From Allorhizobium paknamense (GTDB lineage Bacteria; Pseudomonadota; Alphaproteobacteria; Rhizobiales; Rhizobiaceae), in NCBI RefSeq assembly GCF_030815125.1, contig NZ_JAUSWH010000001.1, positions 620,001 through 684,000 on the forward strand: DNA of 64,000 bases. The letters are read 5' to 3'. The notes under the pieces are model-generated. The model saw nothing but the letters and a program-made list of their open reading frames with translations, was not told where the DNA came from and did not search any database. Below, piece by piece: positions 26,843-34,645 of this stretch; position 1 is the first letter of the stretch; every line of letters starts with the position of its first letter. The translations under genes were made by a program, and so were the position numbers.

Positions 26843-26972
26843 CGCCACCCTCCGTTTGCTGCACCTCCGCCTGCCGCCGCCGCTTGTCCGCCAGGCTGGA
26901 AACCTTCGCCTCCGCCAGACGGCGCAGCGTGGCCCCCAGATCGGCCAGCGTCACCGAAACCGCTCCGCTCAT
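26823..26972 (-). CDS. 49-residue small protein between g7 and g8
   Basis: An ATG overlapping the g7 stop (ATGA), with GGAGGAGG a few bases upstream, opens a 49-codon frame: MSGAVSVTLADLGATLRRLA, then a Lys/Arg/Gln-rich tail. It ends inside the g8 start. The overlaps on both sides and strong ribosome site argue that it is translated. It is predicted to be a single amphipathic helix. I do not recognise a family. Confidence 0.5.
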   Translation of the reverse strand: MSGAVSVTLADLGATLRRLAEAKVSSLADKRRRQAEVQQTEGGDEQRGE

Positions 26973-27307
26973 GCCGCCTCCTCCTCACAGATCAGCACCA
27001 GAAACCGCCGCGTCCCGTCCGGATCGTAAGCGGCACGGATCATCATCCCCACGTCGCGATCCATGAGCCGCTGCCCAGCCCGCAGATCATCCCGCCAGGC
27101 CACCGTCACCCGCCGCGTCACCACGGCAAGCTCGGCCCCGGCCCTTTCGGACAGCACCTGCCCCTGCATCTCCACCCGGCCCCAAAGCCGCGCCACATCC
27201 TCATAGCCCGAAAGCACGCCCCCCTGGCCATCGCCGGTCTCCACCGGCGCCTGCAGCACAAGCCGCGCCGTCATCGCGCCGGGGTCCGGCGCCACGAAAG
27301 CCGCCAT
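26969..27307 (-). CDS. GTA g7 homologue, head-tail joining protein
   Basis: A 112-residue member of the phage head-tail adaptor family: MTARLVLQAPVETGDGQGG, YEDVARLWGRVEMQGQVLSERAGAELAVVTRRVTV and MDRDVGMMIRAAYDPDGTRRFLVL. The ATG at 27307 overlaps the previous stop (TGATG), which is a better start than six codons further upstream. It links the capsid connector to the tail. Standard position. Confidence 0.9.
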   Translation of the reverse strand: MAAFVAPDPGAMTARLVLQAPVETGDGQGGVLSGYEDVARLWGRVEMQGQVLSERAGAELAVVTRRVTVAWRDDLRAGQRLMDRDVGMMIRAAYDPDGTRRFLVLICEEEAA

Positions 27308-27876
27308 CACAGCCGCCTCCGGCAAAAGGGCGCAATCAGCCGCTCATAGCCCGGCGGCACCAGCCCCGGCTGATCCTCCAGCGCCACCACGCCCCGGCAG
27401 CCATAAAGTGCTGCCGCATGCAGCATGATCGCCCGGCGCAGCCCATCCGGCACATCGGTCGCCGCCTCGCCAAAGCCTGCGGTAAAATCAATCTCGATGC
27501 CGTTGAGAGGCCGCCCCGGCAAGGGCCGCTCCTTCAGCCACAACCGCGCCGGACGCGCCTCGCCATCGAGAAGATGATGTTCAAGTAAAACTTGAAATGG
27601 CGCGCCATCCTCATCATAAACCGTCACTGCATCAATGGCTTGCACCGGTCCCCTGGCAATCTGAATCACCTCGCCCTCCGGCCAGTCGTCGAGATAAAGC
27701 CGCATGGCCCGGCTCACGGTCAAAAGCCCGGTTTCCCGCTCCGCATGCGCCCGCGCCACGGCAATCAGCGCCGCAATCAGCCCGTCCTCATCGGCATGCT
27801 CCACCCGCAAATGCGCCTTCATCTCGGCAAGCGAAACCGGCTCCGCCGCAGGCGCGGCAAGCTCCACATAGGTCAT
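27307..27876 (-). CDS. GTA g6 homologue, head-tail connector
   Basis: A 189-residue connector protein starting MTYVELAAPAAEPVSLAEMK with GGAGAGGG upstream. It contains HLRVEHADEDGLIAALIAVARAHAERETG, the pattern of phage gp6-type adaptors, and ends with GYERLIAPFCRRRL. The frame is open 26 codons upstream into repeat DNA and those codons are not believed. It follows the capsid gene with a family A repeat in between. Confidence 0.88.
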   Translation of the reverse strand: MTYVELAAPAAEPVSLAEMKAHLRVEHADEDGLIAALIAVARAHAERETGLLTVSRAMRLYLDDWPEGEVIQIARGPVQAIDAVTVYDEDGAPFQVLLEHHLLDGEARPARLWLKERPLPGRPLNGIEIDFTAGFGEAATDVPDGLRRAIMLHAAALYGCRGVVALEDQPGLVPPGYERLIAPFCRRRL

Positions 27877-27951
27877 ATCCCTCTCCACATGTCCGGAAAA
27901 ACAGCAGCAATTCAGCCCGGGGATGAGGCCATGCGCCCCATCCCCAAACCT

Positions 27952-28045
27952 CACCTTGAAAGAATTTCGAATATCTCAACTGCGTCAGGGACTTGAAATA
28001 TTCGAAAAGGAAATGCGACGGGTCATTTTCAATGACCCGTCGCAT
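27952..28045 (+). repeat. repeat family A, copy 7 (hairpin 1 missing)
   Basis: Hairpin 2 (TTTCGAATATCTC...TTGAAATATTCGAAA) and a diverged hairpin 3 (ATGCGACGGGTCATT...AATGACCCGTCGCAT) are present. In hairpin 3 both arms have changed together, keeping the pairing. Its end meets the capsid gene stop codon. Confidence 0.88.
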
Positions 28046-29292
28046 TACGCCGCCGCGAATTTCACCAGCTTGATCGCCTCGAAATTCTGCACACCGCCGC
28101 CCACACGCTTGGTGGTGTAGAACAGCACGTAAGGCTTGGCGGAATAGGGATCGCGCAGCACCCGCACGCCCATACGGTCCACCACCAGATAGCCGGCGCG
28201 GAAATCACCAAAGGCAATCGCCGCCGCATCGGCGGCCATATCCGGCATGTCCTCGGCCTCGGCCACGGGAAAACCCATCAGCGAAGCGGCTTCTCCGGCC
28301 CGCTGCGGCGGCAGCCAGAGATAATTGCCATCGCCATCCTTGAACTTGCGGATTTCCCCTTGCGTCTTGCGGTTCATCACAAAGGTGCCGTTCTGGCGAT
28401 GCCCCGCCTTCAGCGCATAGATCGTGTCGATCAGCACGTCGGAAGGCCCGCTCGCCGCAAAGGCCCCGGCCACGCCGGTCGCCCGGTAGCCGATCTTGCC
28501 CCAGGCCCAACTGCCATCCGCCACCCGGTCATAGGCCAGAAAGCCCTTTGGCTTGTTCGCCCCGTCGCCGGAAACGAACGCCGCCCCCTCCTGTTCGGCA
28601 AAGGCAATGTCCACCTCGGAGGCAATCCAGGCCTCCACATCCACGGCAGCATCGTCCAGCAGCGCCTGGGTTGCGGCGGGCATGGCGTAAAGCTCCATGG
28701 TCGGAAAGGAAAGTTCCGTCAGTTCCGGCGTCGCCGTCTCCGGCCGCGCCGCCGTCTCCGCCACCCAGCCGGAAGCCATGCCGGTGGGCGCAAAGGGCTT
28801 CTTCAGCACCGCCCCGGACACCTGCCGCACCGTCGCCAGCGCCCGGATCGGCGAGACCACGGACAGCCTGCGGCCAATCTCGCCATCCGTCTCGTCGGGC
28901 ACCAGATAGCCGCCATCGGCATCGCTGCCATAGCTCATGGATTTCGCCTGCAATTCGCGCAGACCGCTTTCATCGCCCCGGCGAATATAGGCCTCGAACG
29001 CCGCCTTGCGCTCGTTCTCGGCTCCGGCCACCATACCCCGGCCCAGTTGCGGCCGCAGCTTCTTCAGCGCCAGTTGGTCGATCACCCGCGCCTGATCATC
29101 CAGCGCCTTGTTGATGCGCTCCACCTTGTCGCGCGTCACCACATCGGCGCTCATCTTCTGCTCGATTTCGGCCAGCCGCTGATCATTGGCCTGCTTGAAC
29201 GCCTCGAAAGCCCCCATGAACTCGTCGAAAGCCGCCATCACGGTTTCCGGCACCGCCTTGATTTCCGGCGCCGAAGCATGCGTATCACCCAT
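28045..29292 (-). CDS. GTA g5 homologue, HK97-fold major capsid protein
   Basis: A 415-residue capsid precursor. The first ~110 residues are charged and coiled (FDEFMGAFEAFKQANDQRLAEIEQKM), acting as the scaffolding delta domain that the prohead protease removes. The shell domain has SYGSDADGGYLVPDETDG, AGHRQNGTFVMNRKTQGEIRK and RVLRDPYSAKPYVLFYTTKRVGG. It ends with a family A repeat at the stop. The protease gene is 4 bases upstream. Confidence 0.95.
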   Translation of the reverse strand: MGDTHASAPEIKAVPETVMAAFDEFMGAFEAFKQANDQRLAEIEQKMSADVVTRDKVERINKALDDQARVIDQLALKKLRPQLGRGMVAGAENERKAAFEAYIRRGDESGLRELQAKSMSYGSDADGGYLVPDETDGEIGRRLSVVSPIRALATVRQVSGAVLKKPFAPTGMASGWVAETAARPETATPELTELSFPTMELYAMPAATQALLDDAAVDVEAWIASEVDIAFAEQEGAAFVSGDGANKPKGFLAYDRVADGSWAWGKIGYRATGVAGAFAASGPSDVLIDTIYALKAGHRQNGTFVMNRKTQGEIRKFKDGDGNYLWLPPQRAGEAASLMGFPVAEAEDMPDMAADAAAIAFGDFRAGYLVVDRMGVRVLRDPYSAKPYVLFYTTKRVGGGVQNFEAIKLVKFAAA

Positions 29293-29296
29293 AGGA

Positions 29297-29890
29297 TCAT
29301 CCCCGTTTGCTGTTGCTCAAAGATTGAAAACTGCGCCCCGCCATCGCCTTGGCGGCACGGCGCATCGCCCGCACCATCTCGGTCTCCCGATCGCGGAAAA
29401 ACCGCTGATGCTTGACATTGGAAACCCGGGCAGAAGGCGCCATCGGAAAGGTCACCACCGAAATCTCCCAGAGATCGGCCTCGATGATCCGCCGCACACC
29501 ACTTTTGGCGTCAGCCCGCGCCCTGACCGTCTGAAAGCCGATGGAAAGCCCGTCCAGGGCGCCTTCGCGCATCAGCGCCAGCACCTCGCGCGCCCGCGCC
29601 ACCTGCGGCGAAAGCCGCCCCTCGACGTAAAGGCCGCGATTGTCCTCGCGGATCGCCGTCCAGAGCCCGATCGGCTCGTTCGGATCGTGCTGGTAAAGCA
29701 TGCGGATTCCACCCGCCCCCCGCGCGGCAAGCGAATTGCGAAACGCCCCGCGCTCGATCACGTCCAGCCCCAGATCCACCTCGCCAAACACGCTGGCATA
29801 GCCGGAAAAAGACCCGTCCTCGGCCACGCCCTTCAGCGTCAGCCCCGAAAATTTCTGCACGAGCGTCATCGGCCCGCGAAAAGCGTGCAT
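29297..29890 (-). CDS. GTA g4 homologue, HK97-type prohead protease
   Basis: A 197-residue serine protease that processes the capsid precursor. Its family features are KGVAEDGSFSGYASVFGEVD, the catalytic histidine in MLYQHDPNEPIG and the catalytic serine in LDGLSIGFQTV. The start at 29890 has AGGAGAGGG. It is translationally close to the capsid gene (4 bases). Upstream are 153 bases of palindromes rather than gene g3.5, so it may be reached only by transcription that passes them. Confidence 0.92.
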   Translation of the reverse strand: MHAFRGPMTLVQKFSGLTLKGVAEDGSFSGYASVFGEVDLGLDVIERGAFRNSLAARGAGGIRMLYQHDPNEPIGLWTAIREDNRGLYVEGRLSPQVARAREVLALMREGALDGLSIGFQTVRARADAKSGVRRIIEADLWEISVVTFPMAPSARVSNVKHQRFFRDRETEMVRAMRRAAKAMAGRSFQSLSNSKRG

Positions 29891-29938
29891 AGCCCTCTCC
29901 TGATTGTTTGGATAAATCTGCCCCTGTCCGGAGGGAAG

Positions 29939-30042
29939 CTAGTGCACTGACGCATTCACGTTGTTCATGCTCACGTGCACTAGATCTTTGTTTATGCATT
30001 GATTTTTCCAAACCAAGATGAATCTCTTGTTTGGATCAATGC
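29939..30042. terminator. two palindromes between DUF6107 gene and prohead protease gene
   Basis: CTAGTGCAC (29939-29947) pairs with GTGCACTAG (29975-29983). A second, imperfect stem joins TGCATTGAT...TCCAAAC (29995-30013) to GTTTGGATCAATGCA (30028-30042). A third TGCACTAG follows at 30040-30047 and supplies the stop of the next gene. They look like factor-binding or termination hairpins inside the GTA operon; no long T run is present on the minus strand. Confidence 0.55.
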
Positions 30043-30043
30043 A

Positions 30044-30358
30044 CTAGCGCTCCCGCCCAAACCGCCCGGCAATCCGCGAAAGCGCCCCCAGCGCCCACCA
30101 GGCCATCAGGCTGGCGGTCGTGGCGCCTCCCAGCATGATTTCCGGCCCGGACAGGTTCTCCAGCAGCCCCAGCCGCTGCCCCAGCCATTGCCCGGTCGGT
30201 CCGCCAAAAATCATCCCGAAGGCCACCCCGGTCAAAAACCGGCTTGCTGCCTCCTGCCGGCTGCGCGGCAACAGATAGACCAGCGAAATCGCCGCCCCCG
30301 CCACCGCCCCCGTCATCCGCGCCGACCACAGATGCGGATCACTGCCGAAATCGCTCAC
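30044..30358 (-). CDS. DUF6107 membrane protein at the GTA g3.5 position
   Basis: A 105-residue protein starting at a GTG (VSDFGSDPHLWSARM) with GGAGGGTGAG directly upstream. It has three membrane segments around TGAVAGAAISLVYLLP, FLTGVAFGMIFGGPTG and TTASLMAWWALGAL. It matches my memory of the DUF6107 family found between portal and protease genes in rhizobial GTA clusters. Role unknown. It is bracketed by a rho-independent terminator upstream and palindromes downstream. Confidence 0.75.
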   Translation of the reverse strand: MSDFGSDPHLWSARMTGAVAGAAISLVYLLPRSRQEAASRFLTGVAFGMIFGGPTGQWLGQRLGLLENLSGPEIMLGGATTASLMAWWALGALSRIAGRFGRER

Positions 30359-30373
30359 CTCACCCTCCACCCA

Positions 30374-30398
30374 CAAAAAAAGGCGCCCCACAGCGCCC
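30374..30398 (-). terminator. rho-independent terminator inside the GTA cluster
   Basis: On the minus strand GGCGC-TGTGGG-GCGCC is followed at once by TTTTTTT. It lies 200 bases after the portal gene and just before the DUF6107 ribosome site, so it would cut the GTA transcript after g1-g3 unless RNA polymerase is modified. Confidence 0.75.
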
Positions 30399-30540
30399 AA
30401 AACCCGAAATCGGGAGTCTTTCGAATCCCTTGCCCGCCTCTCTTCACACCCCGTCTCCACATCTTCGAAAACAGAGTCCAAACTAGCAATCAAGCAATTG
30501 AAAATACGAGATAAAATTTGAATACGAAAAGTCTGGCTTC

Positions 30541-30592
30541 ATGCCCCTTCTCCCCTCGGGGAGAAGGTCCCGGCAGGGGGATGAGGGGTATG
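30541..30592. repeat. repeat family D, copy 2
   Basis: CCTTCTCCCCTCGGGGAGAAGG is a 22-base near-perfect palindrome, followed by TCCCGGCAGGGGGATGAGGG. It lies immediately downstream of the portal gene stop. Confidence 0.75.
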
Positions 30593-30601
30593 ACCATCCC
30601 C

Positions 30602-31771
30602 TCACCCATACCCCACCGCCTGCCGCTTCTCCTCATCGCTTAGAAAGTCCGCCGCCCCCACCCGCGCCCACAGCGCGTCGCGTTCGGCGGAAAGCCCCTC
30701 CACCTGGTCCAGATCCGGCTCCAGCCGCAACGCTGCGCCATATTCATCGGAAAGAAAGGCAGAGAGGCTCTGCGCACAACGCCGCACCATCGGCAGCACG
30801 GTCAGCCGGTAAAAGGCCCGGTTCGCCTCCTGGTAATTGGCATAGGTATTGTCGCCGGGAATGCCGAGCAGCATCGGCGGCACCCCCAGCGACAGCGCAA
30901 TGTCGCGCGCCGCGCCGTTGCGCGCCTCCATGAAATCCATGTCGCGCGGCGAAAGGCTCATCGCCTTCCAGTCCAGCCCACCCTCCAGCAGCAATGGCCG
31001 CCCGGCACTCAGCGGCCCGGCATAGCCCTGCTCCAGCTCGTCCTTCAGCCGCTCATACTGGTCGAGCGAAAGATTGCCCCCCTCCTTCGGCTGATAGACC
31101 AGCGCGCCGGAAGGCCGAGCGGAATTGTCCAGCAGCGCCTTGTTCCAGCGGGCGGAAGCGTTGTGCAGGTCCAGCGCCAGCCCCGCCGCGGCCAGCGGCG
31201 CATAGCCGTCATGGTCCGAAAGCGGATGGAAAAGCCGCAGATGCAAAAGCGCCAAGGGCTCCGCCTCTGCGGCAATCCGCCGTAAAACCCCACCGGCGCG
31301 GTAGTCATAGGCCACCGGCCAGCCATCTGCCCCTTCCACAATCCCCACCCGGTCAGGCCGCAGCAGATGCAGTTCCCGCAATTGCCCTGCCAGCCGCAAA
31401 GGCTCCACATAGGCATTGCCGGAAAGCGCCAGATGCCCATAAAGCGCCTCAAGAAAATCCACCCCCGTCGCCCGCGCATTTGGCCGCGCCAAAAGCGCCA
31501 GCGCCGGATGGGCCTCCATCTCGCGGCGTCCTTCAAACAAAACCCACGGCACCCCCGCCGCCGCCTCCGCCACCAGCCTCACGGCCCGGTGCGCCACGGG
31601 ATTACCCATGAAACCGCCACGCGAAAGCCCGGCATAGCTCCGGCCCGCACCGCGGCCCGCAACCGCCTCCATCAGCACCGCCAGCGTGCCCCCACGCCGC
31701 CCCGCCGCCTTCGCCTCCTGCGGCCCCGCCTCCCGGCCCAGCACCCGCATCACACCCCGCATCAACCCCAT
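30602..31771 (-). CDS. GTA g3 homologue, HK97-family portal protein
   Basis: A 389-residue portal: SYAGLSRGGFMGNPVAHRAVR and LVAEAAAGVPWVLFEG near the N-terminus, ALYGHLALSGNAYVEPL, DNSARPSGALVYQP, and MEARNGAARDIALSLGVPPMLLGIPGDNTYANY near residues 270-315, all typical of the family. The portal is the ring through which DNA is packed. Several in-frame starts exist; the ATG at 31771 follows GAGGTGG. It lies 15 bases after the lysin gene. Confidence 0.94.
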   Translation of the reverse strand: MGLMRGVMRVLGREAGPQEAKAAGRRGGTLAVLMEAVAGRGAGRSYAGLSRGGFMGNPVAHRAVRLVAEAAAGVPWVLFEGRREMEAHPALALLARPNARATGVDFLEALYGHLALSGNAYVEPLRLAGQLRELHLLRPDRVGIVEGADGWPVAYDYRAGGVLRRIAAEAEPLALLHLRLFHPLSDHDGYAPLAAAGLALDLHNASARWNKALLDNSARPSGALVYQPKEGGNLSLDQYERLKDELEQGYAGPLSAGRPLLLEGGLDWKAMSLSPRDMDFMEARNGAARDIALSLGVPPMLLGIPGDNTYANYQEANRAFYRLTVLPMVRRCAQSLSAFLSDEYGAALRLEPDLDQVEGLSAERDALWARVGAADFLSDEEKRQAVGYG

Positions 31772-31786
31772 CACCACCTCACCACC

Positions 31787-32389
31787 TCACCGCAACCCAT
31801 CCCAAAACAGCCGCGCCAGTTCCGCCACACGCTCCGCCCGGTCCAGACCATTGACAATCCGCCGCGCCCCCACCCAGTCCGCCCTGTCCCCGTCAAAAAA
31901 TTCGCAGAGCCGCCGCCCGCTAAAAAGCCCGTCCCGCATGCCCACCACCAGAATGTCGGCGGCCACATCAGCCCGCAGCGCAAGCTCAGGCCGGGCCACC
32001 AGATCGATCCCCAGCACCGCCCCCATCCGCTCATAATTCTGCCGAAAGGTCAGTTGCACGAAGCCGCGCCCGAACCAGCAACACCCCTCCTCGTCGGCGC
32101 GCCAATAGGGAGCGGAAACCTGCGGCAGCCGCCCGGCGGCAAAGGCCGCCTCCAGCCGCGCCACGGCCTCGGCATCGCTCACCGCCAGTGTCTCGCGCAC
32201 AGGTGCACAGCGTCCCGCCGTTTCATGAAAAGCCGTGCCCAACCCATAGGCCAACTGCCTCAGATCGTCGCTGCGCCCCAGCCGCCGCCAGGCAGAAACA
32301 ATCGCATTGATCCCATCCACCTGCGCCTGACCGAGTCGCCCCCCGGCAATCGCCACCCGCACGTGGTTAAAAAATGCCTTCGTGGTCAT
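31787..32389 (-). CDS. GH19 chitinase-like lysin within the GTA cluster
   Basis: A 200-residue protein similar to phage endolysins of the glycoside hydrolase 19 fold. The catalytic glutamate is probably in LGTAFHETAGRCAPVRET (about residues 50-67), and WFGRGFVQLTFRQNYERMG (about 105-123) is the second family hallmark. It has no signal peptide, so it would need a holin or would act from within a lysing cell. It lies between large terminase and portal genes, a place not used in the R. capsulatus cluster. The ATG at 32389 is preferred over five upstream codons. Confidence 0.8.
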   Translation of the reverse strand: MTTKAFFNHVRVAIAGGRLGQAQVDGINAIVSAWRRLGRSDDLRQLAYGLGTAFHETAGRCAPVRETLAVSDAEAVARLEAAFAAGRLPQVSAPYWRADEEGCCWFGRGFVQLTFRQNYERMGAVLGIDLVARPELALRADVAADILVVGMRDGLFSGRRLCEFFDGDRADWVGARRIVNGLDRAERVAELARLFWDGLR

Positions 32390-32643
32390 ATCGTTTAAGA
32401 ACACCCTTAATAATGAGGGTTAATGTCGAACCGGCCCCGATCGGCCCAAAAAAATCTGAAATTTTAATCGGTTAAAGCCATTTAAATCGTTTTTTCCCCA
32501 GCGCCGTTAACTTTACAAATGTTTAAGCGTGTGGAACTTTTGCCCACAGACGCTGTTATGTGCGGCGCAACACATTCGCCTGACACAACAGGCATCGAAC
32601 CGAACCGCGCCATGAGGGCGCGTGGACCAGAAGGAGAAATGAG
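32390..32643. other. AT-rich divergent spacer with many TTAA half-sites
   Basis: This AT-rich spacer separates the minus-strand lysin from a plus-strand small gene and must carry at least one promoter. TTAA occurs near 32395, 32405, 32419, 32474, 32481, 32509 and 32523. The spacings are 6, 8 or 9, not the 7 of the classical CtrA site, so I do not call operators. Confidence 0.4.
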
Positions 32644-32781
32644 ATGGACGCCAAGAGCTCTACGCCGACGCAGAAGCCCGCCCAGGCAAACCAGACCATT
32701 CCCAGCCACATCGTTGAGCGCCTGGAAGCGGAATGGCGCCAGATGCGCCAGTCTGCGCCCACGCCCGCCACGGCCAAGTAA
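32644..32781 (+). CDS. 45-residue small protein on the opposite strand
   Basis: An ATG preceded by AGAAGGAGAAATGAG opens 45 codons: MDAKSSTPTQKPAQANQTIP, then SHIVERLEAEWRQMRQ and a short Ala/Pro-rich tail ending AK. The strong ribosome site and the AT-rich leader make translation likely. It is antisense in orientation to the GTA genes on both sides. The middle forms one amphipathic helix. No known family was recognised. Confidence 0.5.
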   Translation: MDAKSSTPTQKPAQANQTIPSHIVERLEAEWRQMRQSAPTPATAK

Positions 32782-32866
32782 GCCCCAAACCCAAGCCATC
32801 GCGACGGGAGCGCAGTCCGCGCACCCGTCGCGTCAGGACCGATAAGGGGCTCCCCGCCTCAGGCCC

Positions 32867-34123
32867 TCACAGCCCCCGTATCCTCGGCTCCCCCACCCCT
32901 TCCAGCAAAAGCGCCGTCAGCGCCCATACCAGCGCATCCAGCCGGTCTGGAGAACGCCCGCTGGAAAGTCCATCCGGGCCAAAATCGCACATCTGGTCTT
33001 CCAGCGCCTGAAAGCGTGCGGCATGCAGCACCCGGCCCTGCTCGTAGAGGGCTGCCACCGGCTCGGCCCGCAGGAATTTTCCCCGCGTCGCCCGCACCAG
33101 CTTCAAGGGCAGCGCCGCATCCACACTCTTCAGCAGCGCCGCCACCATCTCGCCGCCCTGGTTGATCTCCGCCACCACCCTGTCGGCCTCGAACCGGCGA
33201 AAGGCCCGTACAACGGCAGAGGCCCAGGCCGCAGGTGTCGCGCTTTCCACCGAACAATCCGCCAGCACCACGCCCCGCCCCTTGCTATCCAGCCCCGCCA
33301 CCACAATGCCGCAGCAGGACGATGCGCCCGATCCCGCAGGCGGGTCCACCGCCACCACAATGCGCGAAAGCGGCTCGGTCACCTTGAGCGTCAGCTCCTC
33401 CAGCCGGTCCCGCCGCCACAGCGCATCCTCGCGATCCTCGATCAGCTCGCCATCCAGCTCCTGCCGTCCCAGCCGCGTCCCGCCGTAACGCGCCTTCAGC
33501 GCATCGATGAAGCCCGGCGCCAGATTGCCCGCATTGGAAAAAGTCGAAAGCCTGGAAAGCCGCGTCCCCGGATCAGCCAGCAACCGCCGCAGGATCGGCA
33601 CGGGACGCGGCGTGGTGGTAATCACCTGACGCGGATCGTCCCCCAGCCGCAGGGCAAACTGCAGCATGTCGAAGGTTTCCTCGGCATGTTTCCATTTGGC
33701 GATCTCATCGCACCAGGCATAATGAAATTGCGGCCCACGCAGGCTCTCCGGGTCTTCGGAGGAGAAAAGCTGCGCCACCGCCCCGTTCGGCCACACCAGC
33801 CTGCGGCGGGAAATCTCCAGTTCGGGACGGCGAAACCGTGCAATCCGCAAAATGCCGGAAAGCCCATCCACCATCACCTCGCGCGCATCCCCCAGCGTCT
33901 CGGCCACCAGCGCAATTCTCAGCGCCGATGTCTCACCACGAGAAGCCAATTCATGCACCCACTCCGCCCCGGCCCGCGTCTTGCCGGAGCCGCGCCCGCC
34001 CATGATCAACCAGTTGCGCCAATCGCCCGCAGGGGCCGCCTGCGCCGGATGCCGCAGCAGCGCCCAACTGCGCGTCAACCGCCGCACCACCAGCGGATCA
34101 AGCCCCGCCAGCGCCCCCTTCAT
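32867..34123 (-). CDS. GTA g2 homologue, terminase large subunit
   Basis: The DNA-packaging motor of the particle. From the chosen start (MKGALAGLDPLVVRRLTRSW, 418 residues) it has the Walker A motif GGRGSGKTRAGAEW near residue 40, Walker B YAWCDEIAKW, and the RNase H-like nuclease with VAVDPPAGSGASS and SPDRLDALVWALTALLL at the end. The frame stays open 139 codons further upstream, to 34540, through repeat DNA, so a longer product cannot be excluded from sequence alone. The usual family length of 400-450 supports the shorter one. The start position may be off by one codon-level choice. Confidence 0.93.
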   Translation of the reverse strand: MKGALAGLDPLVVRRLTRSWALLRHPAQAAPAGDWRNWLIMGGRGSGKTRAGAEWVHELASRGETSALRIALVAETLGDAREVMVDGLSGILRIARFRRPELEISRRRLVWPNGAVAQLFSSEDPESLRGPQFHYAWCDEIAKWKHAEETFDMLQFALRLGDDPRQVITTTPRPVPILRRLLADPGTRLSRLSTFSNAGNLAPGFIDALKARYGGTRLGRQELDGELIEDREDALWRRDRLEELTLKVTEPLSRIVVAVDPPAGSGASSCCGIVVAGLDSKGRGVVLADCSVESATPAAWASAVVRAFRRFEADRVVAEINQGGEMVAALLKSVDAALPLKLVRATRGKFLRAEPVAALYEQGRVLHAARFQALEDQMCDFGPDGLSSGRSPDRLDALVWALTALLLEGVGEPRIRGL

Positions 34124-34645
34124 TCCCTCAATGCCAACAGGAGCATTCCCCTCTACCAGTTCCCCCGACCCTTCCTGGAAGACCGCCCTATGACGAGCCA
34201 CGGAAGCCCCACCTCCCTGATCTCCTCCATTAAGGGAGAGATGTCCGGCAGGACAGAGGGGGTTAAGCTGCGGATCACACCCTTCACGCCCACCACCGCC
34301 TCCAGAACCAGCCCAATGCCTCAGCTTGCCCCCAGCATCGATGCCCCGACCGGCCTCCCGACCAGCCGCACGCCCCGCCATCCGCCCGGAAAGCTGCTTC
34401 ACCTCATCACACACCGCCTCCGCCTGCCCCAGCGCCCCTTGCAGCGCATCGCGCAACTCCACCAGATCCCGCCCCAAGGTCACCGCTCCTTGCGTCAACG
34501 CCAAAGCCGAAACCCCGTCCTTCAACCCCATCCCACCCACCAGCCCACAGAAACCCGATCCAAAGCAAAACCGTCACCCCAAAACCTCTTCTCTCCTCGG
34601 GGAGAAGATGGCGGCAGCCAGATGAGGGGGGAACCCTCCGCGCCC
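34124..34645. other. spacer between g1-like gene and large terminase, with repeats
   Basis: A minus-strand frame in phase with the terminase begins MGLKDGVSALALTQGAVTLG (ATG at 34531) and encodes a short helical, coiled-coil-like segment up to about KQLSGRMAGR. It then runs through a family D-like unit (34213-34265) before the terminase. A second D unit lies at 34587-34632. The first 55 codons look protein-like and may be a remnant or a fused small gene; the rest looks like read-through of repeats. Confidence 0.4.

Noticed and set aside
32395..32527. CtrA full sites (TTAA-N7-TTAA) upstream of the lysin gene
   Set aside because: The TTAA pairs are 6, 8 or 9 bases apart, never 7.
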